Below, in pieces: positions 25,941 through 34,036 of a stretch of DNA of 60,128 nt. The DNA is taken from NCBI RefSeq assembly GCF_014596525.1, contig NZ_MSJP01000025.1:1-60128 (forward strand). The letters are read 5' to 3'. Both the position numbers and the translations under genes were made by a program. Position 1 is the stretch's first letter; each line of letters begins with the position of its first letter. The DNA comes from Streptomyces sp. CBMA291 (lineage in GTDB: Bacteria; Actinomycetota; Actinomycetes; Streptomycetales; Streptomycetaceae). The notes beneath the pieces were generated by a model that was not told the origin of the DNA, did no database searches, and worked only from the letters and a program-made list of their open reading frames with translations.

Positions 25941-26024
25941 TCAGCGACCGTGGCGACACGCGGCGGAGGCCACCCGCAGCAGGTCGATGTGACCACGCGT
26001 GGTGAGCAGGGCGGTTCGCGGCAT
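25941..26024 (-). CDS. Sulfur-metabolism leader peptide (27 residues)
   Basis: A 27-residue open frame (ATG 26024, TGA 25941) contains LTTRGHIDLLRVASAACR. This matches the short putative leader peptides found upstream of sulfur assimilation genes in Streptomyces (pattern LTxRxHIDLLRxxSxxCR). The single Cys, four residues from the end, would let the ribosome sense cysteinyl-tRNA. Between its stop and ssuD there is a GTCC-G-GCGC / GCGC-GGAC stem (25885-25904) that could act as an attenuator or sequester translation signals. The family match is recognition; the attenuation mechanism is inference. Confidence 0.78.
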   Translation of the reverse strand: MPRTALLTTRGHIDLLRVASAACRHGR

Positions 26025-26402
26025 GGCGCGAAGGTAAGCGCCGGGCGGGGCCCCGGTCAACAGCCCCTCCCGGCCCCCGCGCGCTCTCGGGCCCGCCCGG
26101 GTGTGCGGCGGTGTTGCGGGAACCGTAAGGGTCTGTGTCGGGAACCGTACGGCGGTGTGAAGCGCCTGTTCCCGGGCGGGAACCGTACGGCGGTGTGAGC
26201 CCGGCCGCTCCCGAGTCCGGTGGCCGTGCGGCCGTCGGGACGGCTCCCGCGCCCGGACTCGTACGATCATCCGACGAAGCGGGGCGGGGGGCGGCATCGA
26301 TCCGACAGGAACAATCCGACAAGACCGCTCCCACGAGAACCCCCGGCCGCCCCCTAAGCTGCCCAGCGGCAACCGGACCCCCCTGACCCAGGAGCGCACC
26401 CC
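26025..26402. promoter_or_regulatory. Divergent regulatory interval with three 21-bp direct repeats
   Basis: The interval between the leader peptide (leftwards) and the nitrobindin gene (rightwards) contains GGGAACCGTACGGCGGTGTGA twice, identical at 26140-26160 and 26178-26198, and a diverged copy at 26118-26138. Start-to-start spacing is 22 and 38 bases. They lie about 95-175 bases upstream of the leader start and could be activator or repressor sites for either gene. No gene is visible. Confidence 0.6.
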
Positions 26403-26951
26403 ATGTCCGACCGCGACCGGCAGTTCCCCTACCCCGACGCCTTCCGGCCCGACCGGGAACCCGCGCCGCACGAACTGCTCGCCCCCGTGACCGGGCTCCT
26501 CGGCACCTGGACCGGCCGGGGCCACGGCGGCTACCCCACGCTCGACGCCGACTTCGCGTACGCCCAGGAAGTCGCCTTCAGCCACGACGGACGGCCCTTC
26601 CTCCACTACGAGGCCCGCGCCTGGCTGATCGACGCCGAAGGCACCCCGCTGCGCCCCGCCGCCCGGGAGACCGGCTGGTGGCGACTGAAGCCCGGCGGTG
26701 TCGTCGAGGCGCTGATCAGCCAGCCCACCGGCATCGTGGAGATCATGACCGGCACGGTGCGCAACGGGAACGTCGACCTGGGCACCGACAGCGTCGCCCT
26801 CGCCCCCACCGCCAAGCGGGTCGACGCCACCCGCCGCCGCTACCTCCTCGCGGACGACGGCACCCTCGACTTCACCCACGACCTCGCGGCGGTCGGCGAA
26901 CCCCTCGGCCACCACCTCACCGCCCGGCTGCGGCGCGTGGACACCGCCTGA
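26403..26951 (+). CDS. Nitrobindin-like heme-binding beta-barrel protein (FABP-like)
   Basis: This 182-residue protein has the nitrobindin signature [15 protein letters not shown] near residue 32, a central [23 protein letters not shown] region, and a C-terminal His region ([10 protein letters not shown]) that would supply the heme ligand. Nitrobindins bind ferric heme in a ten-stranded barrel and isomerise peroxynitrite to nitrate, protecting from nitrosative stress. The length is normal for actinobacterial members. Confidence 0.88.
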   Translation: MSDRDRQFPYPDAFRPDREPAPHELLAPVTGLLGTWTGRGHGGYPTLDADFAYAQEVAFSHDGRPFLHYEARAWLIDAEGTPLRPAARETGWWRLKPGGVVEALISQPTGIVEIMTGTVRNGNVDLGTDSVALAPTAKRVDATRRRYLLADDGTLDFTHDLAAVGEPLGHHLTARLRRVDTA

Positions 26952-27011
26952 GCACCCCTGCCCGAGCCCCACCCGTTCCACCCGGCCCCGCCCGACCCGC
27001 ACAATACGGGG

Positions 27012-29084
27012 ATGACCGACGACGACCCGTACCTCTGGCTCGAAGACATCTCGGGAGACGCCGCACTCGCGTGGGTGGCCGAGCGGAACGCCGAGACGGC
27101 CGACGCCGTCGCCGGGGACACCGGCTTCGAGGCCCTGAAGACCCGCCTGCGTGAAGTCCTCGACGCCTCGGACCGGATCCCGTACCCCGTACGCAGGGGC
27201 GAGCACCTCTACAACTTCTGGCGGGACGCCGAGCACGTACGAGGGGTGTGGCGGCGCACCACCCTGGAGCGGTACCGCGAGGACGAGCCCGCGTGGGAGG
27301 TCCTCCTCGACGTCGACGCGCTCGCCGGGGCAGAGGACGAGAAGTGGGTGTGGGCCGGGGCGCGGGTCCGGCGGCCCGACTGCGGACGGGCCCTCGTGTG
27401 CCTCTCCCGGGACGGTGGGGACGCCGTCGTGGTCCGGGAGTTCGACCTCGAAACGCGCCGCTTCGTCGACGACGGGTTCCGGCTGCCCGAGGCGAAGACC
27501 CGGATCGGCTGGGCCGGACCCGACGCCGTCCTCGTCGGCACCGATCACGGCCCCGGCTCCCTCACCGACGCCGGCTACCCGCGCACCGTACGGCGCTGGC
27601 GGCGCGGCACCGCCCTGACCGAGGCGGAGACCGTCTTCGAGGCCGAACCGGGCGACGTGTCGGCCTGGGGCTACCGCGACACCACCCCCGGCTACGAGCG
27701 CGAGTTCGTCGGCCGGTCCCTGGACTTCTTCCGCAGCGAGACCCGTCTGCTGCGCCCCGACGGCACCCGCGTCCTGATCGACGTCCCCGAGGACGCCGAC
27801 GCCTACGCCCACCGCCAGTATCTGATCGTCACGCTCAGGTCCCCCTGGCTCGACCGGCCCACCGGCTCCCTGCTCGCCTTCGACTTCGACGGCTTCCTCG
27901 CGGGGGACCGCACCCACGAGGCCCTGTTCGTCCCCGACCGGCGCACGGCCCTCGCCGGGCACACCTGGACCCGGGGCCACCTCGTCCTGGAGACCCTGCG
28001 GGACGTCAGCACCCGTGTCGAGGTGCTCACCCCCGCCCCCGACGGGCGGTGGGAGCGCGAACCGCTCGCGGGGGTCCCCGAACTGTCCGCCGTCAGCGTC
28101 TTCGGCACCGACCCGGACGCCTCCGACGACTACTTCCTCGACGTGTCCGGATTCCTCCAGCCGTCCACCCTGCACCTCGGGCGGATCGGCGGCGGCACCG
28201 AGGTCCTCAAGCGGGCCCCGGAACGCTTCGACGCCTCCGGGCTCGCCGTCGCACAGCACTTCGCGACCTCCCGGGACGGCACCCGCGTCCCGTACTTCGT
28301 CATCGGCCCCGACCACGCCGTCACCGGCCCCGGCCCCGCCCTGCTCTACGGCTACGGCGGCTTCGAGGTCTCCCTCACCCCCTTCTACGGGGCGGTGACC
28401 GGCCGCGCCTGGCTGGAGCGCGGCGGCACCTACGTCATCGCCAACATCCGGGGCGGCGGCGAGTACGGCCCCGACTGGCATCAGGCGGCCCTGCGCGCCG
28501 ACCGGCCCAGGGCCTTCGAGGACTTCGCGGCCGTCGCCGAGGACCTGGTCGCACGCGGCGTCACCACCCCGGCGACGCTGGGCGCCCAGGGCGGCAGCAA
28601 CGGCGGCCTCCTCATGGGCGCCATGCTCACCCGGCACCCCGAGCTGTTCGGCGCGATCGTCGCCCAGGTCCCGCTCCTCGACATGACCCGCTTCCACAAG
28701 CTCCTCGCGGGCGCGTCCTGGATCGCCGAGTACGGGGACCCGGACGACGAGGCCGACCGCCCCCACCTCCTGGACCTCTCGCCCTACCACCGCCTCGCGG
28801 CGGACCGGCCCTACCCGCCGGTCCTCCTGATGACCTCGACCCGCGACGACCGCGTCCACCCAGGCCACGCGCGCAAGACGGCGGCCCGGCTGCGGGAGCT
28901 GGGGCACCCCGTCCTCTTCCACGAGAACACCGGCGGCGGCCACGCCGGAGCGGGCGACAACGAACAGGCCGCGCACAACAGCGCGCTCGTCCACACCTAT
29001 CTGTGGCAGCGGCTCGCCACCGGCGCCCCGGTCACAGCCAGCCCGCGCGCTGTGCCTGCAACGCCATCTGGAACCGGCTCGTAG
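27012..29084 (+). CDS. S9 family prolyl oligopeptidase
   Basis: This 690-residue serine peptidase begins DDDPYLWLEDISGDAALAWV, typical of the beta-propeller gate domain of prolyl oligopeptidases. The alpha/beta-hydrolase domain follows from about residue 430, with the nucleophile in GGSNGG (Ser529), the acid in TSTRDDRVHPGH (Asp613) and the base in GGGHAG (His644). NIRGGGEYGPDWHQ is another family motif. No signal peptide is seen, so it degrades short proline-containing peptides in the cytoplasm. Its 3' end overlaps the convergent LuxR-type gene by 53 bases. Confidence 0.93.
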   Translation: MTDDDPYLWLEDISGDAALAWVAERNAETADAVAGDTGFEALKTRLREVLDASDRIPYPVRRGEHLYNFWRDAEHVRGVWRRTTLERYREDEPAWEVLLDVDALAGAEDEKWVWAGARVRRPDCGRALVCLSRDGGDAVVVREFDLETRRFVDDGFRLPEAKTRIGWAGPDAVLVGTDHGPGSLTDAGYPRTVRRWRRGTALTEAETVFEAEPGDVSAWGYRDTTPGYEREFVGRSLDFFRSETRLLRPDGTRVLIDVPEDADAYAHRQYLIVTLRSPWLDRPTGSLLAFDFDGFLAGDRTHEALFVPDRRTALAGHTWTRGHLVLETLRDVSTRVEVLTPAPDGRWEREPLAGVPELSAVSVFGTDPDASDDYFLDVSGFLQPSTLHLGRIGGGTEVLKRAPERFDASGLAVAQHFATSRDGTRVPYFVIGPDHAVTGPGPALLYGYGGFEVSLTPFYGAVTGRAWLERGGTYVIANIRGGGEYGPDWHQAALRADRPRAFEDFAAVAEDLVARGVTTPATLGAQGGSNGGLLMGAMLTRHPELFGAIVAQVPLLDMTRFHKLLAGASWIAEYGDPDDEADRPHLLDLSPYHRLAADRPYPPVLLMTSTRDDRVHPGHARKTAARLRELGHPVLFHENTGGGHAGAGDNEQAAHNSALVHTYLWQRLATGAPVTASPRAVPATPSGTGS

Positions 29085-30015
29085 CGCCGAGCCTGGCCAT
29101 CAGGACCTGCACCCGGCGGAAGAGCGTGCGGCGGCTGACTCCCAGCTCGCGGGCGATCACCTCGTCGTCCGCGCCCGCAGCGAGGAGCCGCAGCAGCCGC
29201 CGGTCCGCCGGGAGCAGGCCCACCGGACGCGCCGAACGGCCGTGCAGGGGCAGCGCGCTCCGCCAGGACTGTTCGAACAGCGCCACGAGCGCCGACAGCA
29301 GCCCGCACGGCTGCACCACCAGCATGGTGTTGTACACGTCCGTCTCCCGGATCGACAGGGCGACCAGCGCGTACGCGTCGTCGATGATCAGCAGTTTGAC
29401 CGGCACCGACGGCAGCACCCTGGCCTGCTCGCCCGCCTCCACGCACGGCTCGATCGCGTTCTCAAGGTGCCCCGGGTGTTCGAGGGAGGCCCGGGAGTAC
29501 ACCACCTGCTGGGTCACGCCCCGGGCGAGCGTGGCGAGCGCGTCTTCCGTGGCCCCGACGAGCGGGAAGTACGGCGGCGAGTCGAACTGCCGGATCCGCT
29601 CCCGCGCCCCGGCCCACGCCTGACGCATCCGCAGCCCGATGGCCTCACCGGTGACCACCTCCACCAGCGGATCGTGGTACCCGGCGAGCCGGTGCCGCCG
29701 GAACGAGTCGAACGCGCTGCCGACCGTGATGCGCGAGGCGTCCAGCTCGGCCGCCCGCCGCCGCCCGAGGACTTCGAGACCGGCGCCGGGCGGCACCGGG
29801 GCGGCCGGCTCCCGCTCCCCGTCGGCGGCGCTCGCCAGCCCGGAGTCGACCAGCTCGCGGTACGCCTCCGCCAGCTCGGCGCCCGCCAGACCGGCGACGT
29901 CCCCGACCGCGCCGAGCGGCGCGGGCCCCTCCGCGAGGAGGGCGAGATAGACCCGCACCGCCCCGGGCCCGACCCCGAGGAGCCGGAGGGCCTCGCCCAG
30001 TCGCTCGTTCACCAT
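29032..30015 (-). CDS. LuxR-type regulator with TrmB-like N-terminal domain
   Basis: This 327-residue protein has an N-terminal winged helix (LGVGPGAVRVYLALLAEGP, about residues 12-30), a central domain (VKLLIIDDAYALVALS) and a C-terminal LuxR-type helix-turn-helix (RLLRLLAAGADDEVIARELGVSRRTLFRRVQVLMARL). The architecture is common in Streptomyces regulators of unknown signal. The ATG at 30015 (MVNERLGEALRLLG) is chosen because the longer frame adds only an Arg/Ser-rich string. It is convergent with the S9 peptidase and divergent from pepP. Confidence 0.87.
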   Translation of the reverse strand: MVNERLGEALRLLGVGPGAVRVYLALLAEGPAPLGAVGDVAGLAGAELAEAYRELVDSGLASAADGEREPAAPVPPGAGLEVLGRRRAAELDASRITVGSAFDSFRRHRLAGYHDPLVEVVTGEAIGLRMRQAWAGARERIRQFDSPPYFPLVGATEDALATLARGVTQQVVYSRASLEHPGHLENAIEPCVEAGEQARVLPSVPVKLLIIDDAYALVALSIRETDVYNTMLVVQPCGLLSALVALFEQSWRSALPLHGRSARPVGLLPADRRLLRLLAAGADDEVIARELGVSRRTLFRRVQVLMARLGATSRFQMALQAQRAGWL

Positions 30016-30236
30016 GAACCGATTATGCGACCGACGGCGTGACCGCATGCGCGACGGGCGACGCGACCGACGGGGTGGCCGATCGTGCGACCGGCGACGC
30101 GATCGACGGCGCAGCCGCCCTGTCCGATCCGTGCCACTGGCGGTCCCGGGCACCCGGCGGCTCCCGGGCGGAGTACCTTCCGGGATGCCGTCGTCACCCG
30201 GCGGCTGGGAAAACCACCCGAAAGAAGGAGCAGGAC

Positions 30237-31646
30237 GTGGCGAAGGGTCGCAAGAACGGCCTCTACAGGAACCTCTCCCCGGAGCTTTCCGCGCTGATGA
30301 GGACCGGATGGGAGGACACCGAGCAGCACGGCCTCGAACCCGCCGAGCAGGCCCCGTACGCGGCCGCGCGCCGCGCCGCCCTCTCCGCGCGGTTCCCCGG
30401 CGAGCGCCTCGTGATCCCCTCGGGCAACCTCAAGACCCGCTCCAACGACGACACCTACCCCTTCCGCCCGTACACCGGCTACGTCCATCTCACCGGCGAC
30501 CAGGCACGCGACGGCGCCCTCGTCCTCGAACCCCGCGCCGACGGCGGCCACGACGCCTACTGCTACCAGCTGCCCCGCGACGGCCGTGACGACGACGGAT
30601 TCTGGACCGGCGCGACCTCCGAGCTGTGGATGGGCCGCCGCCGCACCCTCCGCGAGGCGGAGACCGTCCTCGGGCTGCCCTGCCGGGACGTCCGCACCGC
30701 CGCCGAGGACCTCGCCGCCTCCACCGTCCCCACCCGGATCGTGCGCGGCCACGACCCGGTGTTCGAAGCCGCCGTCACCACCGACGAGGACCGCGACGAC
30801 GCCCTGGAGGAAGCCCTCTCCGACCTGCGGCTCGTCAAGGACGCCTGGGAGATCGGCGAGATGCGCAAGGCCGTCGACTCCACCGTCCGGGGCTTCACCG
30901 ACTGCGTCGGCGAACTCTCCCGGGCCGTCGCCACCTCCGAGCGGTGGATCGAGGGCACCTTCTTCCGCCGCGCCCGCCTTGAGGGCAACGCCCTCGGCTA
31001 CGGCTCCATCTGCGCCGCCGGGGACCACGCCACGATCATGCACTGGACCGCCAACGACGGCCCCGTCCGGCCCGGCGAGCTCCTCCTCCTCGACGCGGGC
31101 GTGGAGACCCACTCCCTCTACACCGCCGACGTCACCCGCACCCTCCCCATCGGCGGCACCTTCACCCCCGTCCAACGCCAGGTGTACGACGCGGTGTACG
31201 AGGCCCAGGAGGCGGGCATCGCGGCGGTCAAGCCCGGCGCCGCCTACCGGGACTTCCACGAGGCCTCGCAGCGCCACCTCGCGGCCAGGCTGGTCGAGTG
31301 GGGGTTCATCGAGGGCCCCGCCGACCGCGCGTACGAACTCGGCCTTCAGCGCCGCTTCACCATGGCCGGAACCGGGCACATGCTCGGCCTCGACGTCCAC
31401 GACTGCGCCCACGCCCGCGCGGAGGAGTACGTCGACGGCGTCCTCGAACCGGGCATGGTCCTCACCGTCGAACCCGGCCTCTACTTCCAGCCCGACGACC
31501 TCACCGTGCCGCGCGAGTGGCGGGGCACGGGCGTCCGCATCGAGGACGACCTGCTCGTCACCGAGGACGGCAACGAGAACCTGTCGGCCGCCCTGCCCCG
31601 CTCCTCGGACGAGGTCGAGGCGTGGATGGCACGGCACGCGGGCTGA
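30237..31646 (+). CDS. pepP: Aminopeptidase P family protein
   Basis: This 469-residue M24 metallopeptidase removes N-terminal residues that precede proline. It has the AMP-N domain (about residues 40-175) and the pita-bread catalytic domain with metal ligands in LLLDAGVETHSLYTADVTRT (two Asp), GTGHMLGLDVHD (His), LTVEPGLYF (Glu) and GVRIEDDLLVTEDG (Glu). The GTG start at 30237 with AAGGAG six bases upstream is preferred over the upstream frame, which is Ala/Thr-rich and not conserved in style. Confidence 0.92.
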   Translation: MAKGRKNGLYRNLSPELSALMRTGWEDTEQHGLEPAEQAPYAAARRAALSARFPGERLVIPSGNLKTRSNDDTYPFRPYTGYVHLTGDQARDGALVLEPRADGGHDAYCYQLPRDGRDDDGFWTGATSELWMGRRRTLREAETVLGLPCRDVRTAAEDLAASTVPTRIVRGHDPVFEAAVTTDEDRDDALEEALSDLRLVKDAWEIGEMRKAVDSTVRGFTDCVGELSRAVATSERWIEGTFFRRARLEGNALGYGSICAAGDHATIMHWTANDGPVRPGELLLLDAGVETHSLYTADVTRTLPIGGTFTPVQRQVYDAVYEAQEAGIAAVKPGAAYRDFHEASQRHLAARLVEWGFIEGPADRAYELGLQRRFTMAGTGHMLGLDVHDCAHARAEEYVDGVLEPGMVLTVEPGLYFQPDDLTVPREWRGTGVRIEDDLLVTEDGNENLSAALPRSSDEVEAWMARHAG

Positions 31647-31671
31647 CCCGCCCGTCCCGGGGCGGCCGGGA

Positions 31672-33999
31672 TCAGGGCTTCCCGCCCGGGGGAAGCCTCC
31701 CGTGCCGCTCCAGGATGGCGCGGATACGGGCCCGCAGGTCCGCGGCCCGCGCCGCCTCCCGGGGGTAGAGTTCCTCGATCCCCGCCGTGGTCTTCCCGAA
31801 GTGCCGCCAGAAGGCATGGCCGACGACGCCGCGCCCGCCACCCGTGTCGAGCACCGCCCGGTACAGCAGGTTCTTCGCCTCGTGCGTCTGCCGGTCGATG
31901 CTCGTCAGGTCCCAGACCACCAGTTCGTCCGGGGTCCGCAGCACCAGATCCGGTTTCATGTCGCCGATCAGGGTGCTGCCGCCCTTGAAGAGGGAGCGCA
32001 GCCGGGGCGCCAGGTCGGCGACGGCCGGGGACCGTTCGACGAAGGTCCGGATCGGCATGTCCAGGATCTCCTGAGGGATCCCCGAGAAGCCGCGCAGCGC
32101 CCCCTCGGGGACGACTTCGACGCCCCCGCCGCCCGGGAAGCGCTCGCTCACCAGACGGGCCACGATCGTGTGCAGCCGGGTGCCCCGGACACTCGGCCGC
32201 AGCTCCCCGGTGCCCGGCAGCCCCTCCAGCTCCGCGATGGCCTGGGCGACCAGTTCCTCCAGCGCCTCCACGGTCACCGCGGCGCCGGTGGCGGCCGTCC
32301 GCGCCAGGGCCTTCGGGGCCTGTTTCTCCGCCTCGGTCAACGGACGCAGGAACTTCTCCAGTTCGGCCTCGGTGAGGGGGACCTTGCCCGTTTCGAGGGC
32401 GTCGACGATGTCCAGGTAGGGAAGGCGTACGGGATTCCTGACCTTGGTCCCCGAGAGGAGCAGATCGTCGCCCACGGACATGAAGACCACCCCGTCGGCC
32501 CCGGCGAACACCTGCCGTTCGGAGAGCAGGAACTCCACGACCTCCGCGAAGGCGACCCCGATCCGGTCGAGAGCCGCGACCCCGATCCGGGTGGCGGTCG
32601 CCGCGAGCCGCGCCGCGCTCGCCGCCGCCTTCGGCAGGGAGGCGACCGCCTTCGGCAGGGTGAGCAGCGCCATCGCGATCTGGCCGACGATCCGGCCCGC
32701 GTCGAAGAACTCAAGGCGCTCCAGCTTCTCCAGGAACGTGTCGCGCAGCAGCCGCAGCCCCTCCCCGCCCAGGACCAAGGGGTGGTCGACGAACAGGACG
32801 GCGGCCGACAGCATCTGGTGACGCTCCCGCGCCAGCCGCTCCACGAAGAACGAACCGGCGAGGACCCCGATCAGCTCGACCACCTGGTAGACGTTCTCGC
32901 CCGCCCCCCACAGCACCCCGCTGAACACCGCCGCCGCGTCCGAGGCGTTCGGCTCCCAGTTCGCCAGGACGTACGGCCACGGCACCCCCCGCTGTTCGAG
33001 GAAGGCCCGGAACGCGCGCACCCGGACCAGCGTCATCAGCTCCCCGAGCCTTCGCTGATGCCGCAACTCCTCCAGGGCCTCCATGAGTTCCTCGTCGTCC
33101 AGGTCCTTCAGGAGGCCCTTCAGCGTGGCCGAGACCACCGAGGGAGGCGCGGCGGCCAGACCGTGCGCCAGCTCCGCCGCGACCGCCGAGGCCGCCGCCT
33201 TCGCCAGACCGGCCTTCCGGCCGACGATCCGGACCTCCCGGAGCGTCGTGAAGTCGCTGGTGAACGCGAGGATCCCGCCCTCCGCCTCCACCGGCTCCCG
33301 GGTGATGACCCGCACCCCGGTGTCCTGGAAACCTCCGCTCTCCGTGATCCGCCGCACCCGGTACCCGGCGCCGAGCGCACCGGCGGCCGCGAGCCCGAAC
33401 CCTTCGCGGCCGATCGGGGCGAGATGGAACGCCCCGGGGCCGAGCCGGGCCGCGATCGTGCGCCCCCTGTCCTCGTCGTCCGAGGGCGGGACGAGCCGCG
33501 CCGACACCCCGCCCGTCAGCAGGTCGTCGACGGAGATCCGGCCCAGCGGCAGTCCCTGGTACGCCGGGCCGAGCCGGGACCGCAGCCGGGCGAGCGACGC
33601 CTCCGTCCAGACGACCGGAGCCGCCGCGGGCGCCGGTGGCCGGGTGGCCCAGCGGTACGGGCGACGGCCCACCCGCCGGGCACCCCCGCCGAACCCCAGC
33701 CCGCCCACCGGACGCACCGGGGCCACCGGACGCGCCCCCCGCACCGGCAGGGTGACCGGCCGGCCCCCGGCGTCGTAACTCCGTACCCGGTACCCCTCCG
33801 CCCGCGCCCGCTCCTCCGCGTACGGCTCGCGCGGCCGGTCCTGTCCACCGGCCGCCGAGGCGTGCGCGGCCTCCGCGCCCCGCACGGCCGCCCGCAGGGC
33901 CTCCCGTACGGCGGTCTCGACGAGCAGGGCCGTCTCCGGGGGCAGCCCTTCGGGCCGCGCGCCCACCTCCGGCGGGTGATAGCGCCGCTCCGTGCTCAT
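31672..33999 (-). CDS. Putative contractile-particle cargo A (possible REase-like C-terminus)
   Basis: This 775-residue protein is the last gene of the tail-like operon. Residues 58-89 (EPY, GY, SYDAGGRP, LPVRGA) match residues 61-92 of the next large protein with identical spacing, suggesting a common loading or docking region. The middle is helical with Ala-rich and hydrophobic stretches (about residues 285-520). The C-terminal 100 residues contain GDMKPDLVLRTPDELVVWDLTS (Asp684, Asp697, Thr699), reminiscent of a PD-(D/E)xK nuclease core with an altered third residue, followed by a helix and GHAFWRHFG. I infer a toxin or effector. No similarity to tail structural proteins is apparent. Confidence 0.55.
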   Translation of the reverse strand: MSTERRYHPPEVGARPEGLPPETALLVETAVREALRAAVRGAEAAHASAAGGQDRPREPYAEERARAEGYRVRSYDAGGRPVTLPVRGARPVAPVRPVGGLGFGGGARRVGRRPYRWATRPPAPAAAPVVWTEASLARLRSRLGPAYQGLPLGRISVDDLLTGGVSARLVPPSDDEDRGRTIAARLGPGAFHLAPIGREGFGLAAAGALGAGYRVRRITESGGFQDTGVRVITREPVEAEGGILAFTSDFTTLREVRIVGRKAGLAKAAASAVAAELAHGLAAAPPSVVSATLKGLLKDLDDEELMEALEELRHQRRLGELMTLVRVRAFRAFLEQRGVPWPYVLANWEPNASDAAAVFSGVLWGAGENVYQVVELIGVLAGSFFVERLARERHQMLSAAVLFVDHPLVLGGEGLRLLRDTFLEKLERLEFFDAGRIVGQIAMALLTLPKAVASLPKAAASAARLAATATRIGVAALDRIGVAFAEVVEFLLSERQVFAGADGVVFMSVGDDLLLSGTKVRNPVRLPYLDIVDALETGKVPLTEAELEKFLRPLTEAEKQAPKALARTAATGAAVTVEALEELVAQAIAELEGLPGTGELRPSVRGTRLHTIVARLVSERFPGGGGVEVVPEGALRGFSGIPQEILDMPIRTFVERSPAVADLAPRLRSLFKGGSTLIGDMKPDLVLRTPDELVVWDLTSIDRQTHEAKNLLYRAVLDTGGGRGVVGHAFWRHFGKTTAGIEELYPREAARAADLRARIRAILERHGRLPPGGKP

Positions 34000-34036
34000 C
34001 GGCCCCTCCGTTCCGCGACCGGGCGGCAGCCCGTGT

